Origin: Nitriliruptoraceae bacterium
GTDB taxonomy: Bacteria > Actinomycetota > Nitriliruptoria > Nitriliruptorales > Nitriliruptoraceae
Assembly (NCBI GenBank): GCA_007117945.1
Contig: SKTN01000047.1
Location: 1-6,191, forward strand
Length of the DNA: 6,191 nucleotides
Direction of reading: 5' to 3'
Made by a program: the position numbers and the translations under genes
Shown here: positions 1 to 6,168 of the stretch, one piece after another
Layout: each line of letters begins with the position of its first letter
Numbering within the stretch: position 1 is the stretch's first letter
Notes under the pieces: generated by a model
The model's database searches: none
Seen by the model: the letters and a program-made list of their open reading frames with translations, nothing else
What the model was told of the DNA's origin: nothing

Positions 1-365
1 ACGCCGAGATAGCCGGCGTAGGCGAGCACCGCGGGGCTGTTCCAGCGCAGACCCTGGCCCGCCACCGTCGCGATCACGCCGACGTACTGGGGGTTGCGCA
101 TCCACCGGTAGGGCCCGGTGGTGACCAGTTCCTCGGTCTCCGCGATCGGTGCCGGGGTTCCCCGCGCGCGGACGAAGCGGAGGAAGGCGTCGGCGACCAG
201 CGGCAGCCCGGCGGCGCACAGGGCGGTACCGAGGTGGTGTTGGGCGGGCGGTGGTGGTGGGGTCTCGCGTCGCCGCGCCAACCATCGGGGCAGCACCCCG
301 ATGACCGTCGCGGGGACCGTGGCGGCGAAGGCCACGGTGCCGATGGCTGCAGCGCCGGTCCGCAT
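1..365 (-). CDS. Isoprenylcysteine carboxyl methyltransferase-like membrane protein, partial (C-terminus beyond window)
   Basis: An open frame runs from an ATG at 365 down to position 1 without a stop, giving 121 residues of the N-terminus. Residues about 5-27 and 45-63 are hydrophobic and look like two membrane helices, separated by a basic/proline linker (RRRE followed by five prolines at 36-40). Residues 69-97 carry the family signature: GTPAPIAETEELVTTGPYR, then WMRNPQYVGV. In the ICMT/PEMT-like family this segment sits just before the SAM-binding part, and members methylate small lipids, prenylcysteines or unknown substrates at the membrane. The SAM-binding C-terminal half lies outside the window. 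The start is well supported: AGGAGG lies at 374-379 on the complementary strand, 8 bases before the ATG. The gene is transcribed away from the hydrolase pseudogene. The family call is firm; the substrate is unknown. Confidence 0.85.
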   Translation of the reverse strand, partial: MRTGAAAIGTVAFAATVPATVIGVLPRWLARRRETPPPPPAQHHLGTALCAAGLPLVADAFLRFVRARGTPAPIAETEELVTTGPYRWMRNPQYVGVIATVAGQGLRWNSPAVLAYAGYLG

Positions 366-405
366 CGTCGCTCCCTCCTGCGTCGGCGGCGGAACGCACC
401 GGGTC

Positions 406-411
406 TAGGGT
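406..411 (+). promoter_or_regulatory. Candidate -10 element TAGGGT
   Basis: TAGGGT fits the TAnnnT pattern of actinobacterial -10 boxes and lies 68 bases upstream of the GTG at 480. No good -35 box is visible 16-18 bases upstream. The same octamer TAGGGTCG recurs at 1261-1268 before the next plus-strand gene, which modestly supports a promoter role. This is a pattern match only. Confidence 0.3.
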
Positions 412-415
412 CGGT

Positions 416-446
416 GGTGTGGCGCGCGCTGTCCAGGGTGTGGCGC
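416..446 (+). repeat. 10-base direct repeat GGTGTGGCGC with 21-bp period
   Basis: GGTGTGGCGC occurs exactly at 416-425 and again at 437-446. The start-to-start distance of 21 bp is two turns of B-DNA, so both copies face the same side of the helix. The pair lies in the divergent intergenic region between the methyltransferase and the broken hydrolase, just downstream of the candidate -10 box. It could be an operator; chance is possible in DNA this GC-rich. Confidence 0.35.
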
Positions 447-479
447 CCATGGCGAGGCGGCGGCAGGAGGGCGGATCAG

Positions 480-1125
480 GTGGAGGTCGAGCGCATCGAG
501 GTGGCACCGGGCGTCAGCCTGGAGTACGCCCGCACCGACCCACGCGGATGTGACGGTGGAACGGCTTGCTGGGGACGTCGTGGCGCTGCTCGACCCCCTC
601 GGCATCGGGCAGGTCCACCTGGTGGGCAGCTCCCTCGGTGGCCTGGTGGGACTGGAGCTGGCGGGCACCCGTCCCGAGCGGCTCGCCACGCTCACCATCT
701 TCGGGACCACCGCGGAGCTGGCGTCGAGCCGGGCGCTGGTGCGCACGACGACCGCCACCGTGCGCCTGCTGGGCGCCTCGGGCACGGGCTGGATCGCCGG
801 GATGGCCGTGAAGGACCGGGTGGTCGGGCGTCGGATCCGCGGGCTCTTCTCGGCGGCTGACCCCGTCGCGGTGCGGCTGATCACCGAGAACATCGCCACC
901 TACGACCACACCCCGATGCTGCGGGACAGCGCGGTCCCGATGCTGCTGCTGCGGTGCGAGCTCGACCGCAGCGTCAACCGTGCCCTCGGCTCCACGCTCG
1001 CGGCCCTGCGCTCCCGTGATGACGCCGAGGTGGTCGACATCGCCGGCGCCGGCCACTTCGCCAACCTGGAGCAGCCTGAGGCCGTCGATGCCGCTCTGCG
1101 CACCTTCCTGGAGGCGCACCGGTGA
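480..1125 (+). pseudogene. Alpha/beta hydrolase, broken by a frame change and missing segment near the N-terminus
   Basis: Translation should start at the GTG at 480, which has AGGAGG at 465-470 about nine bases upstream. The first ~22 codons read MEVERIEVAPGVSLEYARTD, a typical alpha/beta hydrolase first strand. At about 540 the coding frame changes by one, and the hydrolase resumes as DVTVERLAGDVVALLD, which normally lies 50-70 residues further on. The strand and loop with the oxyanion-hole HG motif are therefore absent. The remainder (550-1125, 191 residues from an internal GTG with no clear RBS) keeps the nucleophile elbow GSSLGG (Ser28 of that fragment), a likely acid in CELDRS (Asp139) and the histidine in GAGHFANLEQPE (His169). 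Without the missing part the fold is unlikely to be active. Read from 480, the original frame runs on as nonsense to 860. The downstream fragment is otherwise well preserved, so the damage may be recent; a local assembly error cannot be excluded. Confidence 0.75.
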
Positions 1126-1220
1126 GGGGCGTACCCCAGCGAGCGGCGGCGCGGCGGTCCCGCACGGTGGCACGCGGGCAGGGATCCCGGCAGCCGGCGG
1201 TGCGGGCAGCACGCCGTCGT

Positions 1221-1242
1221 TGCGGGGGCTCGCACCCCCGCA
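1221..1242 (+). terminator. GC-rich hairpin, possible terminator after the hydrolase pseudogene
   Basis: TGCGGGGG (1221-1228) pairs perfectly with CCCCCGCA (1235-1242) around a six-base loop. The 8-bp stem is almost all G-C and lies 96 bases after the stop at 1125. No T-tract follows, which is common for actinobacterial terminators. It could also act as a leader structure for the gene starting at 1327. Confidence 0.45.
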
Positions 1243-1245
1243 GTG

Positions 1246-1259
1246 GGCCGCGCGCGGCC
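1246..1259. repeat. 14-bp perfect palindrome
   Basis: GGCCGCGCGCGGCC reads the same on both strands. It sits immediately after the 1221-1242 hairpin and two bases before the candidate -10 at 1261. It could be a protein-binding site near the promoter or part of the terminator structure. Its pure G/C composition makes a chance origin fairly plausible. Confidence 0.3.
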
Positions 1260-1260
1260 G

Positions 1261-1266
1261 TAGGGT
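1261..1266 (+). promoter_or_regulatory. Candidate -10 element TAGGGT for the downstream hydrolase
   Basis: TAGGGT lies 60 bases upstream of the GTG at 1327 and is followed by CG, as at 406-413. No recognisable -35 box is present; the expected position falls in the GC hairpin and palindrome. The rest of 1126-1326 shows no convincing coding sequence, so a promoter for the next gene must lie in it or in the decayed gene. Confidence 0.3.
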
Positions 1267-1326
1267 CGAGCGTGGAGTGCGGGGCCTGACCATCGGTCCC
1301 GTTGGACCCACGTGAGGGAGGCGATC

Positions 1327-2262
1327 GTGCGCAGGGCGGTGCGGCTTCGCCGGGAGCAGGGGGCACGTCTACGTGCCGCGGAGGCCGCGACCTTCGCGCA
1401 CTACGGCGTGGATGCAGCCTCCGAGCCGCTGGTCCTCTCCGACCCGCCGCTGCGGACGCGCGTCGTCCGGGTCGGGTCGGGCGTGCCGACGGTGCTGTTC
1501 CACGGCGGCGCGCTCACCTCGACGGTGTGGGCCCCGTTGCTCCCGTACCTGCCCGGACGGGCGCTGTACCTCGTCGACCTGCCGGGCTGCGGCCTCGCCG
1601 ACCCCTTCGACTACCGGGGTGTCGACCTCGCCAGCCACCAGACGGCCTTCGTCGGCTCGGTCCTGGACGCCCTCGGGCTGGAACGGGCGGCCCTGATCGG
1701 CGCGTCCATGGGTGGGTGGTTCGCCCTGCGCTTCGCGATCGCCCGACCCGACCGCGTGGTCGCGGCGGCGCTGGTCACTGCCCCGGCCATCGCCCTTCCC
1801 GGTGCGCGCATGCCGGTGCCGATGGCGGTGACCAGCACGTGGCTCGGCCGTCGCCTGGGTGCGGTCAGCCCGCCGCCATCGGCACGGATGACACGGCGCA
1901 CGCTGGCAGCGATCGGCGGGGACGGGTCGGTCGCCGACGCGCCCGACGCCCTGTTCGATGCCCTCGGCGCGGCGATGGCGCTGTCCGCGCCGAGCGTCGC
2001 CGCGCTCGACCTGTGCCGGTGGCGCACCCCGCATCCGCACCTGCAGGTCACCGCGGCCGAGCTCGCAACGTGCCCGGTCCCGGTGCTGCTGGTCTGGGGT
2101 GCGGACGACAAGGTGCAGCCACCCGAGGCTGGCGCCTGGGCCGCAGAGCTGTTGCCGAAGGGACGCCTCGAGGTGCTGCCCGGTGGGCACGGACTGTGGT
2201 TCGAGCATCCGCAGCGGTGTGGCGAGGCGCTGACCGGCTTCCTGGCCGGGATCGACGCCTAG
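1327..2262 (+). CDS. Alpha/beta hydrolase (serine hydrolase fold), intact
   Basis: This 311-residue protein has the usual alpha/beta hydrolase order. A basic, helical N-terminal extension of about 30 residues (VRRAVRLRREQGARLRAAEA) precedes the core. The oxyanion motif is FHGG (around 58-61), the strand-4 loop LVDLPGCGLAD resembles the D-x-x-G-x-G-x-S pattern, the nucleophile elbow is GASMGG (Ser127), the acid is in WGADDK (Asp260 or Asp261), and the catalytic histidine is in PGGHGLWFEHP (His288). There is no signal peptide or membrane helix, so it is probably cytosolic. Substrate cannot be told from sequence; esterase, lactonase or C-C hydrolase are all possible. I prefer the GTG at 1327 because AGGGAGG (1315-1321) lies five bases upstream. 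An in-frame GTG at 1312 would add five residues but has no RBS. It is convergent with the regulator downstream and is a different lineage from the broken hydrolase upstream. Confidence 0.9.
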   Translation: MRRAVRLRREQGARLRAAEAATFAHYGVDAASEPLVLSDPPLRTRVVRVGSGVPTVLFHGGALTSTVWAPLLPYLPGRALYLVDLPGCGLADPFDYRGVDLASHQTAFVGSVLDALGLERAALIGASMGGWFALRFAIARPDRVVAAALVTAPAIALPGARMPVPMAVTSTWLGRRLGAVSPPPSARMTRRTLAAIGGDGSVADAPDALFDALGAAMALSAPSVAALDLCRWRTPHPHLQVTAAELATCPVPVLLVWGADDKVQPPEAGAWAAELLPKGRLEVLPGGHGLWFEHPQRCGEALTGFLAGIDA

Positions 2263-2319
2263 CCGGAGCGGCTCGTGGGGCCTGAGACCCGGAGGGTTGG
2301 GACCTCCTGGCGTGGCGCC
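2261..2319. terminator. Convergent intergenic gap with small inverted repeats, possible bidirectional terminator
   Basis: Between the convergent hydrolase and regulator genes lie only 61 bases. They hold three short stems: AGCCG/CGGCT at 2261-2273 with a three-base loop, overlapping the hydrolase stop; GGAGG/CCTCC at 2291-2307 with a seven-base loop; and GGCG/CGCC at 2309-2319. None has a T-tract and each is only 4-5 bp. A shared terminator is expected from the gene layout, but the sequence evidence is weak. Confidence 0.25.
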
Positions 2320-2323
2320 GGGT

Positions 2324-5300
2324 TCACAGCGAGCGCACGAGGGTGCGGAGTGCAGGGCTGTCCAGCGCCGCACCGCGACCCCGGCTCGCGGCCAGCCCCT
2401 CGGTGGTCGCCACGCGCGCCAGGAGGTGGCCCTGTGGCTCCAGGTCGCGGAGGGTGAGCACCGGGCGTGGCGCGCCCAGTTGCTCCCGGAGCGCGTCGGC
2501 GGCGCCCAGCAGCAGCGCAGCGCGGTCCGTCTCCTCGCGCGCCGCGCACAGCGCCGCCAACCCCTCGAGGGCGCAGGCCCGCTCGTCGCCCACACCCTGC
2601 CGGAGGGCGAGCTCGTAGGCGTCCCGCAGCGAGGTCCGTGCGCCGGCCATGTCGCCGTCGCACAGCGCGACATGACCACTCAGCCACAGTACGAAGGGGC
2701 GGCCGAAGAAGCGGCCTGCACGGTCGTGCCATCGGCCAGCCGTCGCCAGGGCACTGCGAGCCTCGGCGAGTTCGCTGCGGCGCACCCGGATGTAGGCCTC
2801 GGCAGCGGCGTGTACCGCGTGGGCCAGACCCGCGCCGCTGCGTTGTACGAGGGCGGTGGCGGCGACCCGGTGCGTGTCCGCCGTTGCGTCGTCGCCGACC
2901 GTGGCGGCGACCATGGCCAGGCACGATCGCAGTTCCACCTCGACGACGGGGTTGGGGATCGCGAGCTCCTGGCACACCGCGAGGGAGTGGGCACCCGCCC
3001 TCCGCACGTTGTCCGCGTCCCCGCGGAGCTGCTGGAGTGGGAGCAGCGTCTCCGCGGCGACCACGCTCCACCACCCGGCACCGTGGGCCTCCAGGTGCGT
3101 GCCCGCGCGCTCGAGTGCGGCCTCGGCCTCGGCCAGCTGCCCCTCCGCGGCCAGGATCTGGCCGCAGAGCCGCTGCCAGGTCCCCTCGAGCCAGCCGTCC
3201 TGCCCGCCGACCCCGCGCTCCGCGGCGATGCGGGCCCCTTCGCGGTCACCCGCGAACCAGAGGTGGGCGACCTCAGCGATCCGTGCGAGCTCCCGGAGGA
3301 TCGGGTCGTCCGCAGCGGCCACGGCGTGCCGGGCCCAGCGCAACCCTTCGGACGCCGCCGTCGCCGACTTGATGCGCAGCATCGCTGCCCAGGTGATCGC
3401 CTTGGGGTCTGCGGCTGCCGGGTCCAGGGCGTCCACGGGCCCGAGCGCCCGGTCGAGCCAGGTGATGCCCTCATGGGTCCTGCCGGTGGCATACCACAGC
3501 CAGCCGAGACGGCCTGCGAGCTGCTGGAGGCTGGTGCGGTCCTCCTGGCTGGCCCACCAGCGCAGGGCGGCCCGGGCGTCCAGTTCATCGGACAGCTGCG
3601 CTGCCACGTCAACGGACCAGGTGACCGGGTCGTTGCGGTCGGTCGCCGCGATCCGCTCGCTGATGGCAGCAGCGTGTGCCGCACGCACGGCCGGCTCCAC
3701 ACCGCTGTCGGCCAGCTGCTGCGCACCGAACTCCCGCAGGGTCTCCAGCATGCGGTAACTGGTGGTCCCCTCCCGCTGCTGCACCGTCAGGAGCGAGCGG
3801 TCGCACAGCGCTTCCACGGCGTCCAGGGGGTCGAGGTCGGCACCGGTGGCCGCCAGCAGCGGGCCCAGCAGGTCGAGGCAGAAGGGCCGTCGCGGCACGG
3901 CCGCGGCCATCCACGCCCGGCGCTCGTCCTCGGTGAGCAGGTCCCAGCTCCACTCGACCGTGTCCTCGAGCGCCCGGTGGCGGGGTGCACGGCCCCGGCG
4001 TTGGTCGCGCAGCAGCCGGAACCGGTCGTGGAGCTGCGCAGCGAGGTCGCTGAGGGACAGGATCCGGGTGCGGGCTGCCGCGAGCTCGATGGCCAGCGGC
4101 AGACCGTCGAGCGCGCGGACCAGGGCCACGACGGTCTCGACCTCCTCCGCGACCAGCTCGAACCCCGGCGTCACGGCGCGCGCCCGGGCCTCGAACAGCT
4201 GGACCGCGGGAGCGCTCCGGGCCGTCGCCAGGTCCGTGGTGCCCTCGGGCGGGACCGGCAGGGTCGGCACGGGCCACACCACCTCGCCGGTCAGCCCCAG
4301 GGGCTCACGGCTGGTCACCAGCACGGTCACCTGCGGGCAGCCCGAGACCAGCTGATCGACCAGTTCGGCGACGTGGGGCAGGAGGTGCTCCGCGTTGTCC
4401 AGGAGGAGGATCCGCGGCTCGGGGGCGATGCCGGCGAGCAGGGAGGGGACGACCTCGTCGTCAGGGTCGAGGTGCACACGCAGCGCGGCGGCGACGGTGC
4501 GGACCAGCAGGGCGGGCTTGGCCAGGGGCGCGAGCTCCGCGAGGTGCACCGAGCGGCGGGCGTCGGCACCAGCGACGCGCAGTCCGAGCTCCAGCGCCAG
4601 GCGGGACTTGCCCGCACCACCCGGGCCCGTCACCGTGAGGATCCGCTCCGTCCCGAGGAGCTGCTCCAGCCGCCCGAGCTCCTCCTCACGTCCCACGAAG
4701 CTGGTCCGGGGCCGTGGCAGCGACCCCGCCCCGGCGGCCGGGGGCCGATCCAGCGCGCCCACGCTGCCCCCCGGCTCGGCGGCGTACGCAGCCGGCTGCT
4801 GTCGGCGCGACTCCGTCGCCGGAGGCCCCTGGACCGCATCGGTGCGCTGGTGGAGCACGTCCTCGTGGGCACGCCGGAGCACCGCGGAGGGGTCCAGGCC
4901 CAGCTCCTCGGCCAGCAGGTCACACCCCTGCGCGTACACCGTCAGGGCGTCGGCCTGGCGTCCGGCCCCGGCCAGGGCACGCATCAGCTGGGCGCGGAAC
5001 TGCTCGCGCAGGGGATGGGCAGCGACCAGGGTGGTCAGCTCACCGACGCACTCCGCGTGGTGACCGAGGGCGAGCCGCGCGTCGACGAGGGAAGCGGTGG
5101 CGGACAGCCGGAGCTCGTTGAGCCGCTCGGCCTCGGCCACCGCCCAGTCAGCGGTGACGTCCTGCAGGGCGTCCCCCCGCCACAGCGCCAGGCCCCGGGA
5201 CAGGGCAGCACCGGCGGTGTCGAGGTCCCCGGCGCGCAGGGCGTGCTCGCCGGTGCGCACGGCCGACTCGAAACGCGTCGCGTCGATGTGCTCCGCATCC

Positions 5301-5584
5301 ACCGCGAACCGGTACCCGCCGTCGGTGGTGACCAGGACGTCGACGGCACCGCAGCCGTCCAGCGTGCGACGGAACTGGAAGACCGCCTGCTGGAGGGCGT
5401 TGGTGGGGTTGGCAGGCAGTGCACTGCCCCACAGGGCGTCGATGAGCCGCTCGGCGGGGATGGTGACGTTCGGGTTGCAGGCGAGCAGGGCCAGCAGGGT
5501 CCGCTGGCGGCCGCCCGGCAGGCGGACCTCGCGACCGTCGAACCGCAGCCGGAGCGGCCCGAGGATCTCGCACTCCAGTCCCAC
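2324..5584 (-). CDS. AfsR/SARP-family transcriptional regulator: winged helix, BTAD, NB-ARC ATPase, helical repeats
   Basis: A large (1086 residues), intact regulator with the architecture of AfsR-type proteins. An OmpR-like DNA-binding winged helix comes first (about 3-97; ILGPLRLRFDGREVRLPGG, then RQRTLLALLA and the RLIDALWG helix). The bacterial transcriptional activation domain follows (about 101-246; RFESAVRTG, then ALSRGLALWRG, ending AEELGLDPSAVLRR). After a proline-rich linker comes the NTPase: Walker A GPGGAGKSR (about 320-328), Walker B RILLLDNAEHLL (391-402), the sensor-like VTSREPLGL (423-431) and GLPLAIELAAAR (494-505). EDTVEWSWDLL and MLETLREFGAQQL lie in the winged-helix/ARC2-like part. 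Residues about 655-1070 are Ala/Leu-rich helical pairs typical of TPR-like repeats. No C-terminal LuxR domain is present. In the family, nucleotide binding gates DNA binding at heptamer repeats near target promoters. I choose GTG 5584 because GGGAGGTG (5591-5598) lies six bases upstream; the GTG at 5593 would overlap that RBS. Targets are unknown. Confidence 0.92.
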   Translation of the reverse strand: MGLECEILGPLRLRFDGREVRLPGGRQRTLLALLACNPNVTIPAERLIDALWGSALPANPTNALQQAVFQFRRTLDGCGAVDVLVTTDGGYRFAVDAEHIDATRFESAVRTGEHALRAGDLDTAGAALSRGLALWRGDALQDVTADWAVAEAERLNELRLSATASLVDARLALGHHAECVGELTTLVAAHPLREQFRAQLMRALAGAGRQADALTVYAQGCDLLAEELGLDPSAVLRRAHEDVLHQRTDAVQGPPATESRRQQPAAYAAEPGGSVGALDRPPAAGAGSLPRPRTSFVGREEELGRLEQLLGTERILTVTGPGGAGKSRLALELGLRVAGADARRSVHLAELAPLAKPALLVRTVAAALRVHLDPDDEVVPSLLAGIAPEPRILLLDNAEHLLPHVAELVDQLVSGCPQVTVLVTSREPLGLTGEVVWPVPTLPVPPEGTTDLATARSAPAVQLFEARARAVTPGFELVAEEVETVVALVRALDGLPLAIELAAARTRILSLSDLAAQLHDRFRLLRDQRRGRAPRHRALEDTVEWSWDLLTEDERRAWMAAAVPRRPFCLDLLGPLLAATGADLDPLDAVEALCDRSLLTVQQREGTTSYRMLETLREFGAQQLADSGVEPAVRAAHAAAISERIAATDRNDPVTWSVDVAAQLSDELDARAALRWWASQEDRTSLQQLAGRLGWLWYATGRTHEGITWLDRALGPVDALDPAAADPKAITWAAMLRIKSATAASEGLRWARHAVAAADDPILRELARIAEVAHLWFAGDREGARIAAERGVGGQDGWLEGTWQRLCGQILAAEGQLAEAEAALERAGTHLEAHGAGWWSVVAAETLLPLQQLRGDADNVRRAGAHSLAVCQELAIPNPVVEVELRSCLAMVAATVGDDATADTHRVAATALVQRSGAGLAHAVHAAAEAYIRVRRSELAEARSALATAGRWHDRAGRFFGRPFVLWLSGHVALCDGDMAGARTSLRDAYELALRQGVGDERACALEGLAALCAAREETDRAALLLGAADALREQLGAPRPVLTLRDLEPQGHLLARVATTEGLAASRGRGAALDSPALRTLVRSL

Positions 5585-5601
5585 GGCCCACACCTCCCAG
5601 G

Positions 5602-5620
5602 GGTAACGCTAGGTGAACGC
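5602..5620. promoter_or_regulatory. Imperfect direct repeat in the regulator's upstream region, possible operator
   Basis: GGTAACGC (5602-5609) and GGTGAACGC (5612-5620) are near-identical and start 10 bp apart, one helical turn. They lie 18-36 bases upstream of the regulator start at 5584, between it and the decayed LuxR locus. AfsR/SARP proteins bind direct repeats spaced about one turn apart, so an autoregulatory site is conceivable. An 8-bp palindrome CCGGCCGG follows at 5624-5631. Only two copies exist and they fall in the region where the regulator's own 5' untranslated leader may lie, so this is tentative. Confidence 0.3.
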
Positions 5621-5631
5621 CGTCCGGCCGG

Positions 5632-6075
5632 ATGGGGCTGGGGGACAGCGCCACGAAGCGTGGCCAACGCCGTGCCGTGACCGCGACGCCGGAGGCGCAG
5701 CTGTTCCTGACCTGCGCGCGGCAGGCGGACCCCGCGTTCGTGGTCACCAGGCAGACGGGGCCGACGGTGGCCGAGATCGGTCGTCGGCGGGACGGCCTGC
5801 CGTTCGCGTTCGAGCCGGCGGCTGCTCGACGACCGCGTTCGGCTCGCGCTGGGACGCCTGGGGCTCGCTGACCCCGACCGAACGCGAGGTGGCCGGCCTG
5901 GTGGCCCGGGGGGTGCAGCAGCGCGGAGATCGGCGAGGAACTGCTGGTGACCGTCAACACCGTGAAGGTCCACCTATCGCGCATCTACGCCGAGACGGGG
6001 GTCACCGGGCGGGCCGCACGCGCCGCAGGAGCGGCGCGTCGGGAGCAGCCCGTCGGGGGCCACCCGGCCGGGTGA
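5632..6075 (+). pseudogene. Remnant of an ATPase regulator with C-terminal LuxR helix-turn-helix (internally deleted, frameshifted)
   Basis: Three frame-inconsistent pieces match one known architecture, the large NB-ARC/AAA ATPase with a C-terminal LuxR domain. Piece one (5686-5829) reads PEAQLFLTCARQADPAF, then TVAEIGRRRDGLPFAFEPAAAR. The family norm is close to EICRRLDGLPLAIELAAAR, so several conserved positions are damaged (C to G, L to R, L to F, I to F, L to P). Piece two, one frame over (about 5838-5913), reads FGSRWDAWGSLTPTEREVAGLVARG, the usual entry to a LuxR helix-turn-helix. Piece three, back in the first frame (5917-6075), reads SSAEIGEELLVTVNTVKVHL, then SRIYAETGVTGRA, and ends at TGA 6073-6075. 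Intact relatives are usually 700-1100 residues, so the P-loop, most of the ATPase and all helical repeats are gone. No RBS precedes ATG 5632, and the true 5' limit is unclear. The helix-turn-helix piece is much better preserved than the ATPase piece. Confidence 0.75.
6061..6074. terminator. 14-bp perfect palindrome over the remnant's stop codon
   Basis: CACCCGGCCGGGTG is a perfect inverted repeat that can fold as a 5-bp stem CACCC/GGGTG with loop GGCC. It overlaps the TGA ending the LuxR fragment. There is no T-tract. It may be the original terminator of that gene, or a chance consequence of the GC-rich codons. Confidence 0.25.
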
Positions 6076-6168
6076 CGATCCACGGCGTTGCCGCTGTCAG
6101 GCTCGAGGTGCGGACCGGCCTTCGCGAGGACAGCGGCGCCGGTCGACGGCCGAGCCAGGGAGCGAAGG

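Noticed and set aside
234..860. A 208-codon plus-strand frame covering the start of the broken hydrolase
   Set aside because: Only codons from 480 to about 540 are meaningful, as the hydrolase N-terminus. The rest is antisense to the methyltransferase, intergenic, or out of frame with the hydrolase body.
1221..1242. tRNA arm or small RNA gene at the hairpin
   Set aside because: There is only one stem, with no cloverleaf partners, no TTCGA-type loop and no CCA end nearby, so a terminator-like hairpin is the simpler reading.
1302..2285. A 327-codon plus-strand frame overlapping the intact hydrolase
   Set aside because: It is Arg/Gly/Pro-rich without motifs. The overlapping frame carries a complete hydrolase triad and a good RBS.
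1369..2679. A 436-codon minus-strand frame across the end of the regulator and the hydrolase
   Set aside because: It spans two clearly identified genes in the wrong frames and shows no domain.
2297..5680. A 1127-codon open frame on the plus strand, antisense to the regulator
   Set aside because: It mirrors the regulator's codons in a high-GC genome, where antisense frames often stay open. Its translation is low-complexity (rich in G, R, P, Q, H and E) with no recognisable domain, whereas the minus-strand protein has clear motifs throughout.
5908..5913. Programmed ribosomal frameshift in the LuxR remnant
   Set aside because: There is no classic slippery heptamer plus stimulatory structure. 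The upstream ATPase piece is decayed and its junction is also out of frame, which fits a pseudogene or a sequence error better.
5035..5973. Long minus-strand frames (312 and 278 codons) running from the regulator into the LuxR remnant
   Set aside because: Within the regulator they are shifted frames of its winged helix and BTAD domain. Over the remnant they read antisense to recognisable protein pieces.
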